From assembly GCA_944472135.2 (NCBI GenBank), contig OX235262.1, forward strand, positions 68,448,887 to 68,512,886: 64,000 nt of DNA, in the 5' to 3' direction. Source of the DNA: Trichobilharzia regenti. Taxonomy: Eukaryota; Platyhelminthes; Trematoda; Strigeidida; Schistosomatidae. How positions within the stretch are numbered: the first letter of the stretch is position 1; every line of letters starts with the position of its first letter. Shown here piece by piece: positions 55,098-64,000 of this stretch. Under the pieces are notes generated by a model, which saw only the letters and a program-made list of their open reading frames with translations, was not told where the DNA came from and made no database searches. The position numbers and the translations under genes are program-made.

Positions 55098-55545
55098 TAA
55101 AAGAATACCAAATATACTAGCTACGTTTCATATACTTCAGAACAAACGTCTCCTCCTTTATCTTCAATTTATAGGTGACGAAATTTCTAGAAGAATGAAA
55201 TATAAAATAATTTCTGCTCTCAAACAAACTTATCCAACTGCTCAACTAGTCATACCTTAGTGAATTGAAGACTTACTGAGAGAATATAAAGTTGACAAGT
55301 CCTTTCATGTTACCTTCATTTGCATATCCCAGTTTGTTTGTAGGTGCAAGAGAGCATTCATTGGACGAACAGAAAAGAAATGTATGATAGCCTATCCCAG
55401 TCTGAATGGTGTCAAATTCCTTAGTAGAGAGACTATTTGACACTTGTTTGATAGAGGTTATGAAATCGATGTGTTAAAATCCTTCGAGATAATTAAATTT
55501 CAAGACAGTTCATTTAAGCAGTCGCCAATAAACGATTAAAATTGA
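55098..55545 (+). pseudogene. PLE RT-nuclease connector and GIY-YIG fragment
   Basis: RIPNILATFHILQNKRLLLY and GDEISRRMKYKIISALKQTY at about 55105-55235, the connector of PLE proteins, then after stops CICQFVCRCKRAFIGRTEKK near 55318-55377, a GIY-YIG core with CxC and IGRTE. It is cut off before the second P2 copy begins at about 55610. Confidence 0.72.
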
Positions 55546-55609
55546 ATTTATCCATCCATATGGAAATCGTTGTTAATCTTGCCTTACTGTGGTAAATATA
55601 TAACTATTT

Positions 55610-56545
55610 ATGGACGCCAAATTTAAAGGTGATACCGCTGCTGACATCCTGAAGAGCTGCCACTTATTCAGATCACTGAGAAAAACCTTGTTTTCAGCTG
55701 AGGTACAGATCAATTTCTACAGCCGACAAATGAACAGTGGATGTATGAAGGATACATTAACACTTTGTACAGGCCAACTGAATGTGTGTTTATAAATTCA
55801 CCTGCTCCTGCGCAGCTAGTTATATTCGCCGTACAAAGCACAGACTTTCCAAACGCATCTGTGAACATAATCCCCCATGGTTAGCAAAAGGACAACTCAA
55901 GAAAGCTACTAGCTCAATTCTCAAGCACTCGGTGAACTCAAGTCACGCAGCTCCACCAGAGTCGCCTTTCAAGGTCACCTACGAGGTGAGGCGAAATGAT
56001 TCAAAAATCGTCAAGTTTCGTCATTTGTGTTTGGCGGAAGTGCTGGCAATTCATCAATACAACCCCCAACTCTGTATACAGAAAACGTTTGTCCAGTCTA
56101 TTATTCTACCATGATCTTTATCTTTTCATTAGTTGTTTCCGGTAAACTTTTAATTTTTTCTTCCAAGTTTGCTTTTACTTTAATAATGAATCCACTATTA
56201 TTACTCTCACATGTTTCTTTTTTATATATTTTCACACCCTCTTTGCACTTGTTAAACTGACACTCAACTACTCGCCTTCACAAATGATAAATAAAATTTT
56301 TAACCTTATCGAATTTCTAACCATTTGTTCCTTTGTATTGTTGAGCATTTACGCAATTTACAACTTTTAGTTTTACTTAGCGCGTCATTTCTGAGTAATT
56401 ACATCAGTTATGTCACACCTATCCTATTACTCAATAATGGACTGCAATACATTTTTGGCAAATATAAATACGGCTGTACAGCCTTTGAAGATAATTTCGT
56501 CGGTGAAGAAAATTTTTTTCGCTGAACCGTGTTTTATACTTTCAT
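55610..56545 (+). mobile_element. P2 Penelope-like element 3' part (GIY-YIG and tail)
   Basis: MDAKFKGDTAADILKSCHLF at 55610 is the connector. The frame at 55782-56114 holds CVYKFTCSCAASYIRRTKHR (GIY-YIG core with CxC; Gly of the YIG triplet is replaced by Arg), RLSKRICEHNPPWLAKGQLK (R and EH of the nuclease helix), HSVNSSHAA, VKFRHLCLAEVLAIHQYNPQ and the end TFVQSIILP. The 3' tail runs to a hairpin at 56485-56528. RT is missing. The Arg substitution would probably disable the nuclease. Confidence 0.85.
56485..56530 (+). ncRNA. Hammerhead-like hairpin in P2 tail
   Basis: TTGAAGA-taatttcgtc, GGTGAA (56502-56507) pairs with TTCGCT (56518-56523), then GAACC in place of GAAAC. Compare 51462-51516. 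Confidence 0.45.
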
Positions 56546-57574
56546 TTTATTATTTTAATTGTATTTTGTTCCGACAATGTATTTTCATACCGTTAATTTG
56601 GTCTTTATCTTTATTCTTGATCGGACCCCATTATAACTTGACCCCTCTTTCCAACCAGATTGTTTAGCTATTACGCATGTTTGGTTGATTCTATACCTCC
56701 ATTCATAATTTTAGACTATTCTTTAATCATTTCTATACATATTAACAATCTTAATAACGACTTTTATTACTTCCTATAATGATATGTACTCAAGTGATAT
56801 TAATATCCTTTATCTTTATGAGAAACAACTTATATATTTGAATATTTTGTGTAGTGATATTTAAATTGTTTATGGGTGTATATAACTGACAAAAACCAAT
56901 AAAATCAATAATGACGTCATTTTATCCTACTCAATGTGTTCTTCTTGCATTGTTCAAGTCTATCAAAGAGAAATAATTGTATGAAATTACATCTGACTAA
57001 TGTTTTTCCTGCGTAGAAAAACAAATGAAATATGCTGTGTTGTAACAGATTCACTTTTTTGACAATTTTGGCGCCTTGTATTAAATGACTCCATATTTAC
57101 TGACAATCAGATTTATAGGATTAGGAAATTAGACAAATAGATATGATTTCATTATTTCAGTATTTAAGAACTAATAATAATAATAACAACTGTGCGCAGG
57201 TTACTACTAAGGTTTTGTTATTCACTGAGTTAGTCATAACAAAGTAACTAGCCTCATATTGTTTAGACTGAAGTTAAGAGGAAGTTTTATCTGTTGGATT
57301 TGTGACATGGTTTGATTAGTTGACAAGTTAAGTACACGAAAGTTTAGGTAAATTATAGCAAATGTTAGTTGTTTTAAAACTGTTGAAAGGCAAGAACTAA
57401 CACAACTCTGATAAAATACACATTGAGCTTGGTTTAATATTTCTGTGATTATAAAATATTTCCATCATTATGTGATCAGAAAAAAACCTATTCAAATGGA
57501 ATAATAATCTTCCAAGTTTTGTGTTTTATATGTAACTGCGTTAAACCTATTTAATATATCTCTTGTTATATCAC
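56546..57574. other. Unassigned AT-rich stretch
   Basis: Nothing recognised. Confidence 0.5.
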
Positions 57575-57765
57575 GGAGTGAACCATCGAAAACCAGGAAG
57601 TCCTGGGTAGCTATTACATCCTACTTTGGGATTCGCCGCCGAAGATCGAACCCAGGTCCTTCAGGTTACAAAGCCAGCCCGTTGACCATCAAGCCAATGG
57701 AACAGACTCTGGGGGTTTATGTATGCTTAATTCTGCTAATTCGTGATATTTGCACCGTTGCCATC
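57575..57765 (-). repeat. R1 retroposon, truncated
   Basis: Plus strand: gaaccatcgaaaaccaggaa, gctattacatcctactttgg, gattcgccgccgaagatcga, accatcaagccaatggaaca. Hammerhead region decayed; leader present to about 57760. Confidence 0.65.
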
Positions 57766-58100
57766 CAATGCCATCAGTAAGCAATTGTCCTCAAGTTTCA
57801 ACTCCCAAACTGTGTCACATGAGAAGGCTTAAAAGTCTTCGACGATGCCCTCCTTAGCTAAACAAGGCATGCATCTATTAATAATGATTTAAAGGTATTT
57901 AATCTTTAATGAGTTGTTCTGTGCATTTAAGATAATATGAGCACGAATTACTGCATTGCTAAATGATAAATTACTATTTTATTTATACTACTTACAAGTA
58001 GCTTAAAATTTTGCACTAAATGTTTCGACACACATTGCTAAATAGATAGAATGATAAAGAAATCTCGAGACCAAATGCAAATTCAAAAATAGTAAAATAC
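57766..58100. other. Unassigned stretch; downstream intron of candidate gene
   Basis: If the exon ending at 58101 is real this is intron on the minus strand. Nothing else seen. Confidence 0.4.
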
Positions 58101-58315
58101 CTTCACCAATATGTGGATTAACCAAACTTCCTTCTAGTGATAATAAATTCGGATTTATGCAGCTATCTTCGTTAGGTAACTCATATGTATTAGGTGGAAA
58201 TTCATATAAAATGTACCAAATCGAATCTGATCTCAAATATTCTATGACCTTCTGCATTTCAGTTAATGAGTGATACCCAGTTAGGAACTGATTAATAAAA
58301 TCCTGTATTTGTAAT
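58101..58315 (-). CDS. Candidate internal exon of an unidentified host gene
   Basis: Minus strand, 215 nt, open throughout: LQIQDFINQFLTGYHSLTEM, then VIEYLRSDSIWYILYEFPPN, TYELPNEDSCINPNLLSLEG and SLVNPHIGE. The composition is protein-like and unlike the repeats around it. An acceptor (ctctctaag, boundary at 58315/58316) and a donor (gaag|gtattttac, boundary at 58101/58100) fit. Starting phase matches the exon at 59177-59372: two bases there plus one here make a Leu codon. No family recognised and no catalytic motif seen. It could be an old unrelated ORF; transcript evidence would decide. Confidence 0.5.
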
Positions 58316-58374
58316 CTTAGAGAGTCATTGGATGAACAAGTGTAGTAAATGACAATATATTAGTTGGTATTACT

Positions 58375-58585
58375 ATTATTACTACAATTTTGTATTTTAT
58401 ACATATTTTTCTCCGTATGGCACACAGTATTTTGTTACGTAGCTGCTACATCAATCGTTTTATTACTATTATGTATTGTGTATTTTTAATTTTTTTTTGT
58501 CGTTTTTGAGTAAATTAGATGCAATATTGTACTGAATGCTGAAAATTCCTTGCTGTATCATGAGTACTGTTTTTGGAATAAAGCA

Positions 58586-58618
<33 letters not shown>
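58375..58618 (+). mobile_element. L3 (CR1/jockey-like) 3' end
   Basis: gcaatattgtactgaatgct, gaaaattccttgctgtatca, gagtactgtttttggaataa match the L3 end at 21.5 kb (ggaataaagctatta), followed by an (ATT)n tail at 58583-58616. Coding region absent; the left border is approximate. Confidence 0.7.
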
Positions 58619-59176
58619 ATATCTTTATTTAGATTAATAATGCCGATTGAGACATAAAAGAGAAAATACAGAAAAGAAAGTTTTCTTTGTTACGGTTTTT
58701 CTTTCGTAACTATTCACCAGTGCTCGTACTTAGGTTGAATAGGAAACAGAGAATATGTTGGCAAAACATTTGGCGACACACAATATACTGTCATAATATA
58801 CTGTACAAAAGTAATCTGTGCGGTCCTTTTTGTTATGTTTATCACAATAACTACATGGCGCAAAAAAAGCATAAACTCTCGGAAACAAGGACATTATTTA
58901 TAAGAAATAGCTCATTTGAATACGTAAAGTTGACAGAAGAGCTAAGAATTTAACAAAAACAGTGAATATGGATTACACATGAAACTATTATAAAAAGCAT
59001 TACAAACAATTTAGGCAGCACAAATAAAAGAGATCAAATGAGGCGCTTTAGTTATACAAAAATGTAGGAAAAAATCCATCTTATCTCACACATCTCCTAA
59101 AGCTGAATAATAACGCAAAAGGTCGAGATGCTTAAGAATTTTTCTACTAATGGTTTTCTGTTTTCCTTTTTTTTAC
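58619..59176. other. Unassigned stretch
   Basis: An 88-codon plus frame (58687-58953) has no recognisable motif and is probably spurious. It would be intron of the candidate minus-strand gene. Confidence 0.4.
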
Positions 59177-59372
59177 AAACATAACACTGGAAGATGTTCC
59201 TGGGCATGACTGAGAAATGTCGTATCGAAAGGTGCCATGTACTTAATATCATAGAAACAAGCAATTTGATGTACAGATTTCGCTAGCAGTGGAACTTTAT
59301 CTCTTACATTTCGATGCGTAAGAAGTTGTGTACAGTTCATACTTGGGGTTTTTAAGGATTTTACTGATTTTA
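59177..59372 (-). CDS. Candidate internal exon of an unidentified host gene
   Basis: Minus strand, about 196 nt: LLTHRNVRDKVPLLAKSVHQ, IACFYDIKYMAPFDTTFLSH and AQEHLPVLC, protein-like and not matching any repeat here. Donor tgttt|gtaaaa (boundary 59177/59176) avoids the TAA that would otherwise end the frame and hands on two bases, which the next exon at 58315 completes in frame. A possible acceptor is catctacag (59373). The upstream border is the weakest point. Function unknown. Confidence 0.45.
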
Positions 59373-59394
59373 CTGTAGATGTTGTCACGAAATA

Positions 59395-59645
59395 ACATCA
59401 TTTCAAGTCATCCAAAACCACGAAGTACTAACTTGGAACTTTTCAGCAGTGAGCAACCATGACAGAAGTCAGAATTTACATTTTTCAATGGGATGACTAA
59501 ATGGTAAGAGCTGCCCTAGATTTCTTCCCTGGAAAAAAATTATGAATGTGAATACTCTCCAGAAAGATTGAAACAGATGCTCAGTGTTCGCTTTTTTTCA
59601 ATGGTTCTCTGTCTGGTGTCAGCTTGTGAAGGAATCCCCATTAAA
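59395..59645. repeat. R1 fold-back remnant, highly decayed
   Basis: Left reverse trace (catttcaagtcatccaaaac, gaagtactaacttggaactt, ttcagcagtgagcaacc) and right forward trace (aaacagatgctcagtgttcg, tcaatggttctctgtctggt, gtcagcttgtgaaggaatcc). Confidence 0.55.
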
Positions 59646-60941
59646 AACTATAGTAAAAAATTCCTCTAATTTCAACTAGATAACCATACATAGTCTACAG
59701 TTGTAGCAAAAACAGACTTATAAATATACTGAGAAACTTCCAGAAGTATACAGATGTCACTCAAATATTTCCCTTTATTTATTCCTTGTATTTCAAAGGA
59801 AATAAATGGCTTCAAGCCTTAAGAAGCAATGGTATTGTCTTCTTTACCCTGTGGGATCTGTAACCTCAAGCTTACTACTGGCTAATAAACTAGACGAAGT
59901 TCAGGTTTTCTTCAACTGCTGACAATCAAATAAAAATTCTCAAAAATACCTTGGCACATTAAACTTAGCACCGATTTGTCATTTAAAGCTTCCTGAAAAC
60001 AGTATTCGATGAGATTTCAGCATTCTAGTTTAAACTACTGTTATAATTAGTCATTAATCGTTTTCAATGTTCAATATATATCATTAAATATCAGTGTTTC
60101 ACTTATTAAGTTTAAGGTCATAAGATTCGTAACTTAGCAATTATTAGTAGAAAAAATTTAAATGAAATTGTTGGTGGGGTAAGTATATTCATAATTATGA
60201 ATTAAACTAGTGTCACTGTTTTTACTGAGAGCTGATAAAGAATCCAAGAAAAATAGTTACTTGAAATCGGTACTGCCTATTTTTACTGAGTAGTCTAGTA
60301 ATAGTTTAAGGATCAGCATATTAAAAAATCTGGAAAAGAGGGCTTCTGTATTTCGGTGTACAGTTAATTATGCAAAATCAACAAATTTAATTCTGTTTTA
60401 AGCTGTCCTGTCATTCATACAAGATGATCCCTTGATCATCTTCAAAGCCAAAAAAAGAACAAGACTCACAGTATAGAATATGCACATTTTATCTCGAGGC
60501 TTCTCTTTAGCTGTAGACAGCCTAAAATATACACAAAATTAATGAAATAAAGCCCTTTGTTTTTTGTCCCAATGAGTAGAAATTAGGCATGAAGATCATA
60601 GTTTGAGAAAATAACAATGAGTAAAATATGATGGCATAATCATTAGGAGTGTCTGTCAGTAGCTGAGATAAGAGAGCGGATATTTTTCAGTTTCAGGATT
60701 TTTGATTTACATCTGGAAAAGCTAATGAATACCCATTTTTTCATCTATTCACCCATTTACTTGCCCTGCATCGTACACGTAAACCTGTAGACATAACTGG
60801 TAATGACTAATGATGGGTACCTTTCCAATTATGATCGATTAAGGGCGCGGTTAGTGCTGTAAACACGAACAAGTCTAGCTGCCACATAAGCTGTGGCAAG
60901 ATTAACTATTGGTCTCTTGTTTATTCGGTGTTATATATCAC
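59646..60941. other. Unassigned AT-rich stretch
   Basis: Nothing recognised. It would be intron if the minus-strand exons belong to one gene. Confidence 0.45.
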
Positions 60942-61133
60942 CTTCTTTGAAAGTCAACTAGATAAACGCAGGCTTCTTCTCGACTATAATGATGTCCTTT
61001 TCTTCCGCATCGTCTTATAAATTTCTCTTGGATACCAGGTTTAAGATAATTGCTATTCATGAAGTCTAACTCTACACATGATCTATATTCAGGGTAGATT
61101 TTCCACACCCTTCCAAACAGTGATATGACACAC
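60942..61133 (-). CDS. Weak candidate exon, minus strand
   Basis: 192-nt open segment: CVISLFGRVWKIYPEYRSCV, ELDFMNSNYLKPGIQEKFIR and RCGRKGHHYSREEACVYLVD. It lies between an acceptor-like acaaag (61134) and a donor-like caaagaag|gtgata (60942/60941). Its end phase does not join directly to the exon at 59372, so another exon would have to lie between, or it is not part of that gene. No family recognised. Confidence 0.28.
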
Positions 61134-61544
61134 CTTTGTTACATTTTATTGGACAGAAACTAGCATAATTTAAGTATTGTTCCGTCTAGGTATCCTCGCT
61201 GTATATTCCTTTCAGGGTTATACACTATTATCGCGTCTAATCATAGATAAATACATGAAGGGAAACTTACATTTTCATTCATCTTCCGTTGTGAAGCCAA
61301 TATTTTAGTGCATGTTGTTAAAACTTTAAAGATCAGTAATTGAAGAAACTAGCATTTATGCACGATATGCGAATAACACCTACGTGACTGGCAAGGATGC
61401 AAAGCTTCGACTATTGCATCTACAGTTGATGAAAAGCTTCAAAATAAAATGTGTACACTTTATACTGTATATTTGGTTCTTCTATCACTTCGAATGAGTA
61501 ATACTAAGTATTAATCAAGAAGATGGCTGAAGGCAATCGGCAGT
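61134..61544. other. Unassigned stretch
   Basis: Nothing recognised. Confidence 0.4.
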
Positions 61545-61947
61545 AAGCCTTCGACCCAGATTTCGTGCTAGTTGGCACTAACCAGTCAGCAAGGCGTATC
61601 TGTAACCACATTGAAGGAATTCATATCGCTTCTGAAATTCGAACCAGTGTCATGTGGTGATGCAGTCAGAGGTGTTACCACTGAGCTTTTTGGGCTCCCG
61701 ATTGACCTCTTGTAAGGCTGTACTGGGAACTTTGATTGGACACTACTAACTAGCTTGATGTGTTTAGTCCTTTGTGTTGGTGCAGACTGAATTCTACCAG
61801 TCACGTCTAATATCAACAACCTGAAGTGCACCACGATGGTGAACCACCTAGAATGATGACCACACTGTGAACATGACTGATAGAATTCAGTTTGCACCAA
61901 CACAAAGGACTAGACACATCATACTAGTTATTAGTGTCCAATCAAAG
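61545..61947. mobile_element. R3 retroposon with inverted end repeat
   Basis: Reverse R3 copy: hammerhead-like segment (61560-61605), tRNA-like head (B box RC gaaattcgaaccag near 61637, A box RC accactgagctttttggg near 61678). The R3 end lies inverted at 61730-61806 (ctttgattggacactacta) and direct at 61869-61947 (ttagtgtccaatcaaag), about 75-bp arms around a 62-bp spacer. So R3 also forms fold-back structures. Confidence 0.72.
61560..61606 (-). ncRNA. Hammerhead-like segment (R3)
   Basis: Minus strand: gCTGActggttA, then GTGC-caacta-GCAC and GAAA-tctgg. Stem II and GAAA are intact; the first box carries an insertion. Confidence 0.5.
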
Positions 61948-61954
61948 AATAAAT

Positions 61955-62125
61955 ATTCAAGTATTGGTTTGTAGGGATTTGATTGATTGTTTACAGGATT
62001 TCATCATGAGCTGACACTGATTAGAGAACCATTGGAAAACCTGGGAGTACAAAACAGCTGTTTTGTACTCCCAGGTTTTCCAATGGTTCTCTAATCAGTG
62101 TCAGCTCATGATGAAATCCTGTAAC
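61955..62125. mobile_element. R1 perfect palindrome with 12-bp TSD
   Basis: 61991-62057 and 62058-62124 are exact reverse complements (67 bp each, no spacer), centred on CAG|CTG, the dyad of R1 hammerhead stem III. The arms are R1 3' arms; the tRNA head and hammerhead boxes are absent. Exact direct repeats caaagaataaat flank the unit at 61943-61954 and 62126-62137, the left one overlapping the R3 end, so it inserted into R3. Confidence 0.93.
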
Positions 62126-62137
62126 CAAAGAATAAAT

Positions 62138-62529
62138 CATTTTGTAATATACATTTAGAAGTGTCTGCCCATCTGCCTAAATACTGTGGTATGCAAAGCG
62201 TATCTTAATGAACATAATTAAGTATGAAAATAAAAGTTTGGCACGACAGAAATCAATGAAATGATGAAAAATATTACAAAAAATTAGACAAGAAACCTCA
62301 TCAGTTATAACTGGTTAAGAAGAGGATTGAAAGTGACCTATTGGAGGAATACTTTGGAATAAGACCATGGCGCTAAGGTAGGCCTAAATCACATAGCTGA
62401 GAGACAGGTAACTTTGATTATTTAATTGAATAAAATGTGTTCTTACAAAGTCAGATGAATCATTGGGTCATTTCGCATACAAATATTGGGTTGAAATCAT
62501 TTGATAACAATTTCTACTCAGGAAAACAT
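62138..62529. other. Unassigned stretch
   Basis: May contain decayed P1 coding sequence near 62455-62530. Nothing firm. Confidence 0.35.
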
Positions 62530-62660
62530 CCAAAATATGCAATAGAAGTGACTAAATGCAAATACCAGAGATATGGAAGATATTATTACCATTCAAATCA
62601 AAGGATAATAAATAATTTTAAAATGTATTGCATTCCACATTATAACATTCTAACAAGTTA
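62530..62660 (+). pseudogene. P1 PLE nuclease C-terminal fragment
   Basis: Reads catccaaaatatgcaataga (counterpart of TPNTCNRND at 1731-1757) and QIPEIWKILLPFKSKDNK at about 62560-62613, matching the C-terminus of the P1 protein at 1764-1803. A stop (taa near 62553) interrupts it. Confidence 0.75.
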
Positions 62661-62840
62661 TTTATTTCACTAAACAAACGTCTTATTTCCCATCTTATTG
62701 ACTAAAAACACTCGTCTTAATTCCCATCGTATTATATTTGTCGACAATACTAATATTGTTATCGAATGTACTTTGTCTTCCCTTCTGTTTCACGCATGTC
62801 ATTTACTGTTTTTGTACATACGTCTTAACAATTTTTTATT
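62661..62840 (-). repeat. P1-associated repeat, reverse
   Basis: Minus strand gatgggaattaagacgagtg and gtttttagtcaataagatgg resemble the forward duplicated blocks at 63086-63160 and 63234-63305. Confidence 0.5.
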
Positions 62841-63000
62841 GATATAAGCATAAAACTTGGGCACTGTGGTAGAGTATAATTCCATTATAGACAAGATTTT
62901 ATTTTGATAAATCACACAGTGTTTACAGTTATATGAACTGATGACGTTTCGAGCACAAACTATTGCTCATAATCATATCAAGTTACTCACACAACTTTGA
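62841..63000 (-). repeat. P1 terminal repeat, inverted copy
   Basis: Inverted version of 1850-2005: aaacttgggcactgtggtag, ctgatgacgtttcgagcaca, attgctcataatcatatcaa. Hairpin GAGCA/TGCTC and GAAAC conserved on the minus strand (62946-62968). Confidence 0.82.
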
Positions 63001-63334
63001 TCTCTCATTTATATACACGTGTGGAATGGATTAGATATTGGAATAAAAATCAATGTGAGATAATGTACATTCAGAAATAATCGTACGAGTGTTGTTGATC
63101 AATTGCAATTAGATGGGAAAATTGGACGAGTGTTTTTACAGTCATAATAAGCTGCTTATTAGAATGTGTTTGAATTGAAATATAATTTTAAGATTACTTA
63201 TTATCTTCTTCTGGTTTGACTGATGGCATTAATACGAGTGTTATTGATCTACTATAATCAGATGGAAGATACGACGAGTGTTTTAATAGTCATAATAAGT
63301 TTTTTTATTCATGAGAATAAACGAAGCAAGAAAG
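63001..63334 (+). repeat. P1 internal tandem duplication
   Basis: Two similar blocks about 150 bp apart: 63086-63160 (acgagtgttgttgatcaatt, gacgagtgtttttacagtca) and 63234-63305 (acgagtgttattgatctact, gacgagtgttttaatagtca). They lie between the inverted and direct P1 terminal repeats. Confidence 0.6.
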
Positions 63335-63505
63335 TTGTTTGAGTACTTTGATATGATTATGAGCGGCAATAAATTGTGCTCGAAATGTCATCATCAGTAA
63401 ATATCAGTGTATAACAAAAACACCGTATGACTTCATCAAAATAAAATCTTATTCATAATGGGATTATACCCTACCACAATGCCCAAGTTTTATCCTTATA
63501 TTAGT
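63335..63505 (+). repeat. P1 terminal repeat, direct copy
   Basis: tgatatgattatgagcggca, aattgtgctcgaaatgtcat and ctaccacaatgcccaagttt match 1868-2000. The hairpin carries a GG insertion after GAGC. Confidence 0.82.
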
Positions 63506-63867
63506 AAAACAATGTTTAATTTCTTTACTATTTGGTATTTCTGAAAGTAACCGATGTATCTATTTGATTATACGTTAGGCTCTTTAAATCACAAGGATAC
63601 CTAAACTGTCGAGTAACATTATGCATAATCTTTTGAGCGTTTCTTATTGTTTTAATTATTCAATTATATCCTTGTATCACAGAAAGTAGTCGCTCACATT
63701 TTTGAAAAAAAATAAGCTTCCACATTTGTACGGTTGTTGAAGGATATGAAAGAAAAATTATTGTATGGGATTATCACTTGCTTCAAATGGAGAGATGTTG
63801 CATCATTAGGTAAACTGTTGATCACTACCTTAGCTCAAAATTCTAAACAAGCGACCTATATAACGTG
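63506..63867. other. Unassigned stretch
   Basis: Nothing recognised. Confidence 0.45.
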
Positions 63868-64000
63868 TGTGTCGGTGGCACAGAGGTCAGGATGCTCACC
63901 AACCATGTATATGGTCCGAGGCTCGATCCCTGGCCGACGAACTCCTTTACCTCACTAAGCCAGTAATAAAGCTGGTAAACAGGAAAGGTTAGGCATGAGG
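63868..64000 (+). repeat. S1 tRNA-headed SINE, cut by window end
   Basis: A box gtgtcggtggcacagaggtc, B box aggctcgatccctggccgac, then actcctttacctcactaagc, cagtaataaagctggtaaac and ggaaaggttaggcatgagg. The 3' part lies beyond the window. Confidence 0.85.

Noticed and set aside
58687..58953. 88-codon plus-strand frame
   Set aside because: No motif, no start context, and it overlaps the intron of a better supported minus-strand model.
60805..60900. Possible tiny exon (about 36 nt) like those of schistosome micro-exon genes
   Set aside because: Splice-like borders exist, but joining it to the neighbouring candidate exon brings in a stop.

Overview
This window is repeat-dense, AT-rich, intron-like or intergenic DNA from a eukaryote, almost certainly a blood fluke (Schistosoma or a close trematode relative). 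The reasons are recognisable families: RTE-type non-LTR retrotransposons of the schistosome SR2 kind, Penelope-like elements (PLEs) with reverse transcriptase plus GIY-YIG endonuclease, and many short tRNA-headed retroposons that carry hammerhead ribozymes (HHRs), including Smα-like copies. There is no bacterial, viral or organellar gene organisation, and no CRISPR. The species cannot be fixed from sequence alone.

Working names used below. P1, P2 and P3 are three PLE families. L1 is the SR2-like RTE family, L2 a second RTE-like family known here only from its 3' ends, L3 a CR1/jockey-like family. S1 and S2 are tRNA-headed SINEs. R1 is a tRNA-headed retroposon with a hammerhead (core CTGAAGA, stem III dyad CAGCTG). 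R2 is Smα-like. R3 is another tRNA-headed family with a hammerhead-like segment.

Layout. 1-2 kb: P1 element running in from the left edge, RT and GIY-YIG separated by one frame break. 2.7-8.3 kb: R1 debris, two L1 3' fragments, two R2 copies. 8.6-10.9 kb: nested stack in which an L1 copy sits inside a reverse P3 copy with an exact 12-bp target-site duplication, next to a forward P3 copy that is itself split by R1. 11.4-29.6 kb: R1, R2, R3, S1, S2, L1, L2 and L3 remnants. 30.4-37.4 kb: L1, R3, R1, L2 and a reverse PLE. 39.4-45.4 kb: head-to-head L1 pair followed by a nearly full-length L1 whose endonuclease ORF (592 codons) is still open while its RT is broken. 45.4-57.8 kb: SINEs, R1, R2 and two P2 elements. 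58-61 kb: the best candidates for host-gene exons (minus strand, matching splice phases). 61.5-63.5 kb: R3, a perfect 134-bp palindrome made from R1, and P1 terminal repeats. The window ends inside an S1 SINE.

The most interesting signal is that many R1 copies are fold-back structures: the retroposon's 3' end is present at both ends in opposite orientation, and at four loci the whole inverted unit lies between exact 11-13 bp direct repeats. These look like single insertions of an inverted dimer, not two chance insertions. Hammerhead or hammerhead-like folds recur in several unrelated element families (R1, R2, R3, P1, P2, P3), in places with paired-base changes that preserve stems. No complete host gene is visible. 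All RT and endonuclease coding regions are decayed or partial except the L1 endonuclease ORF.
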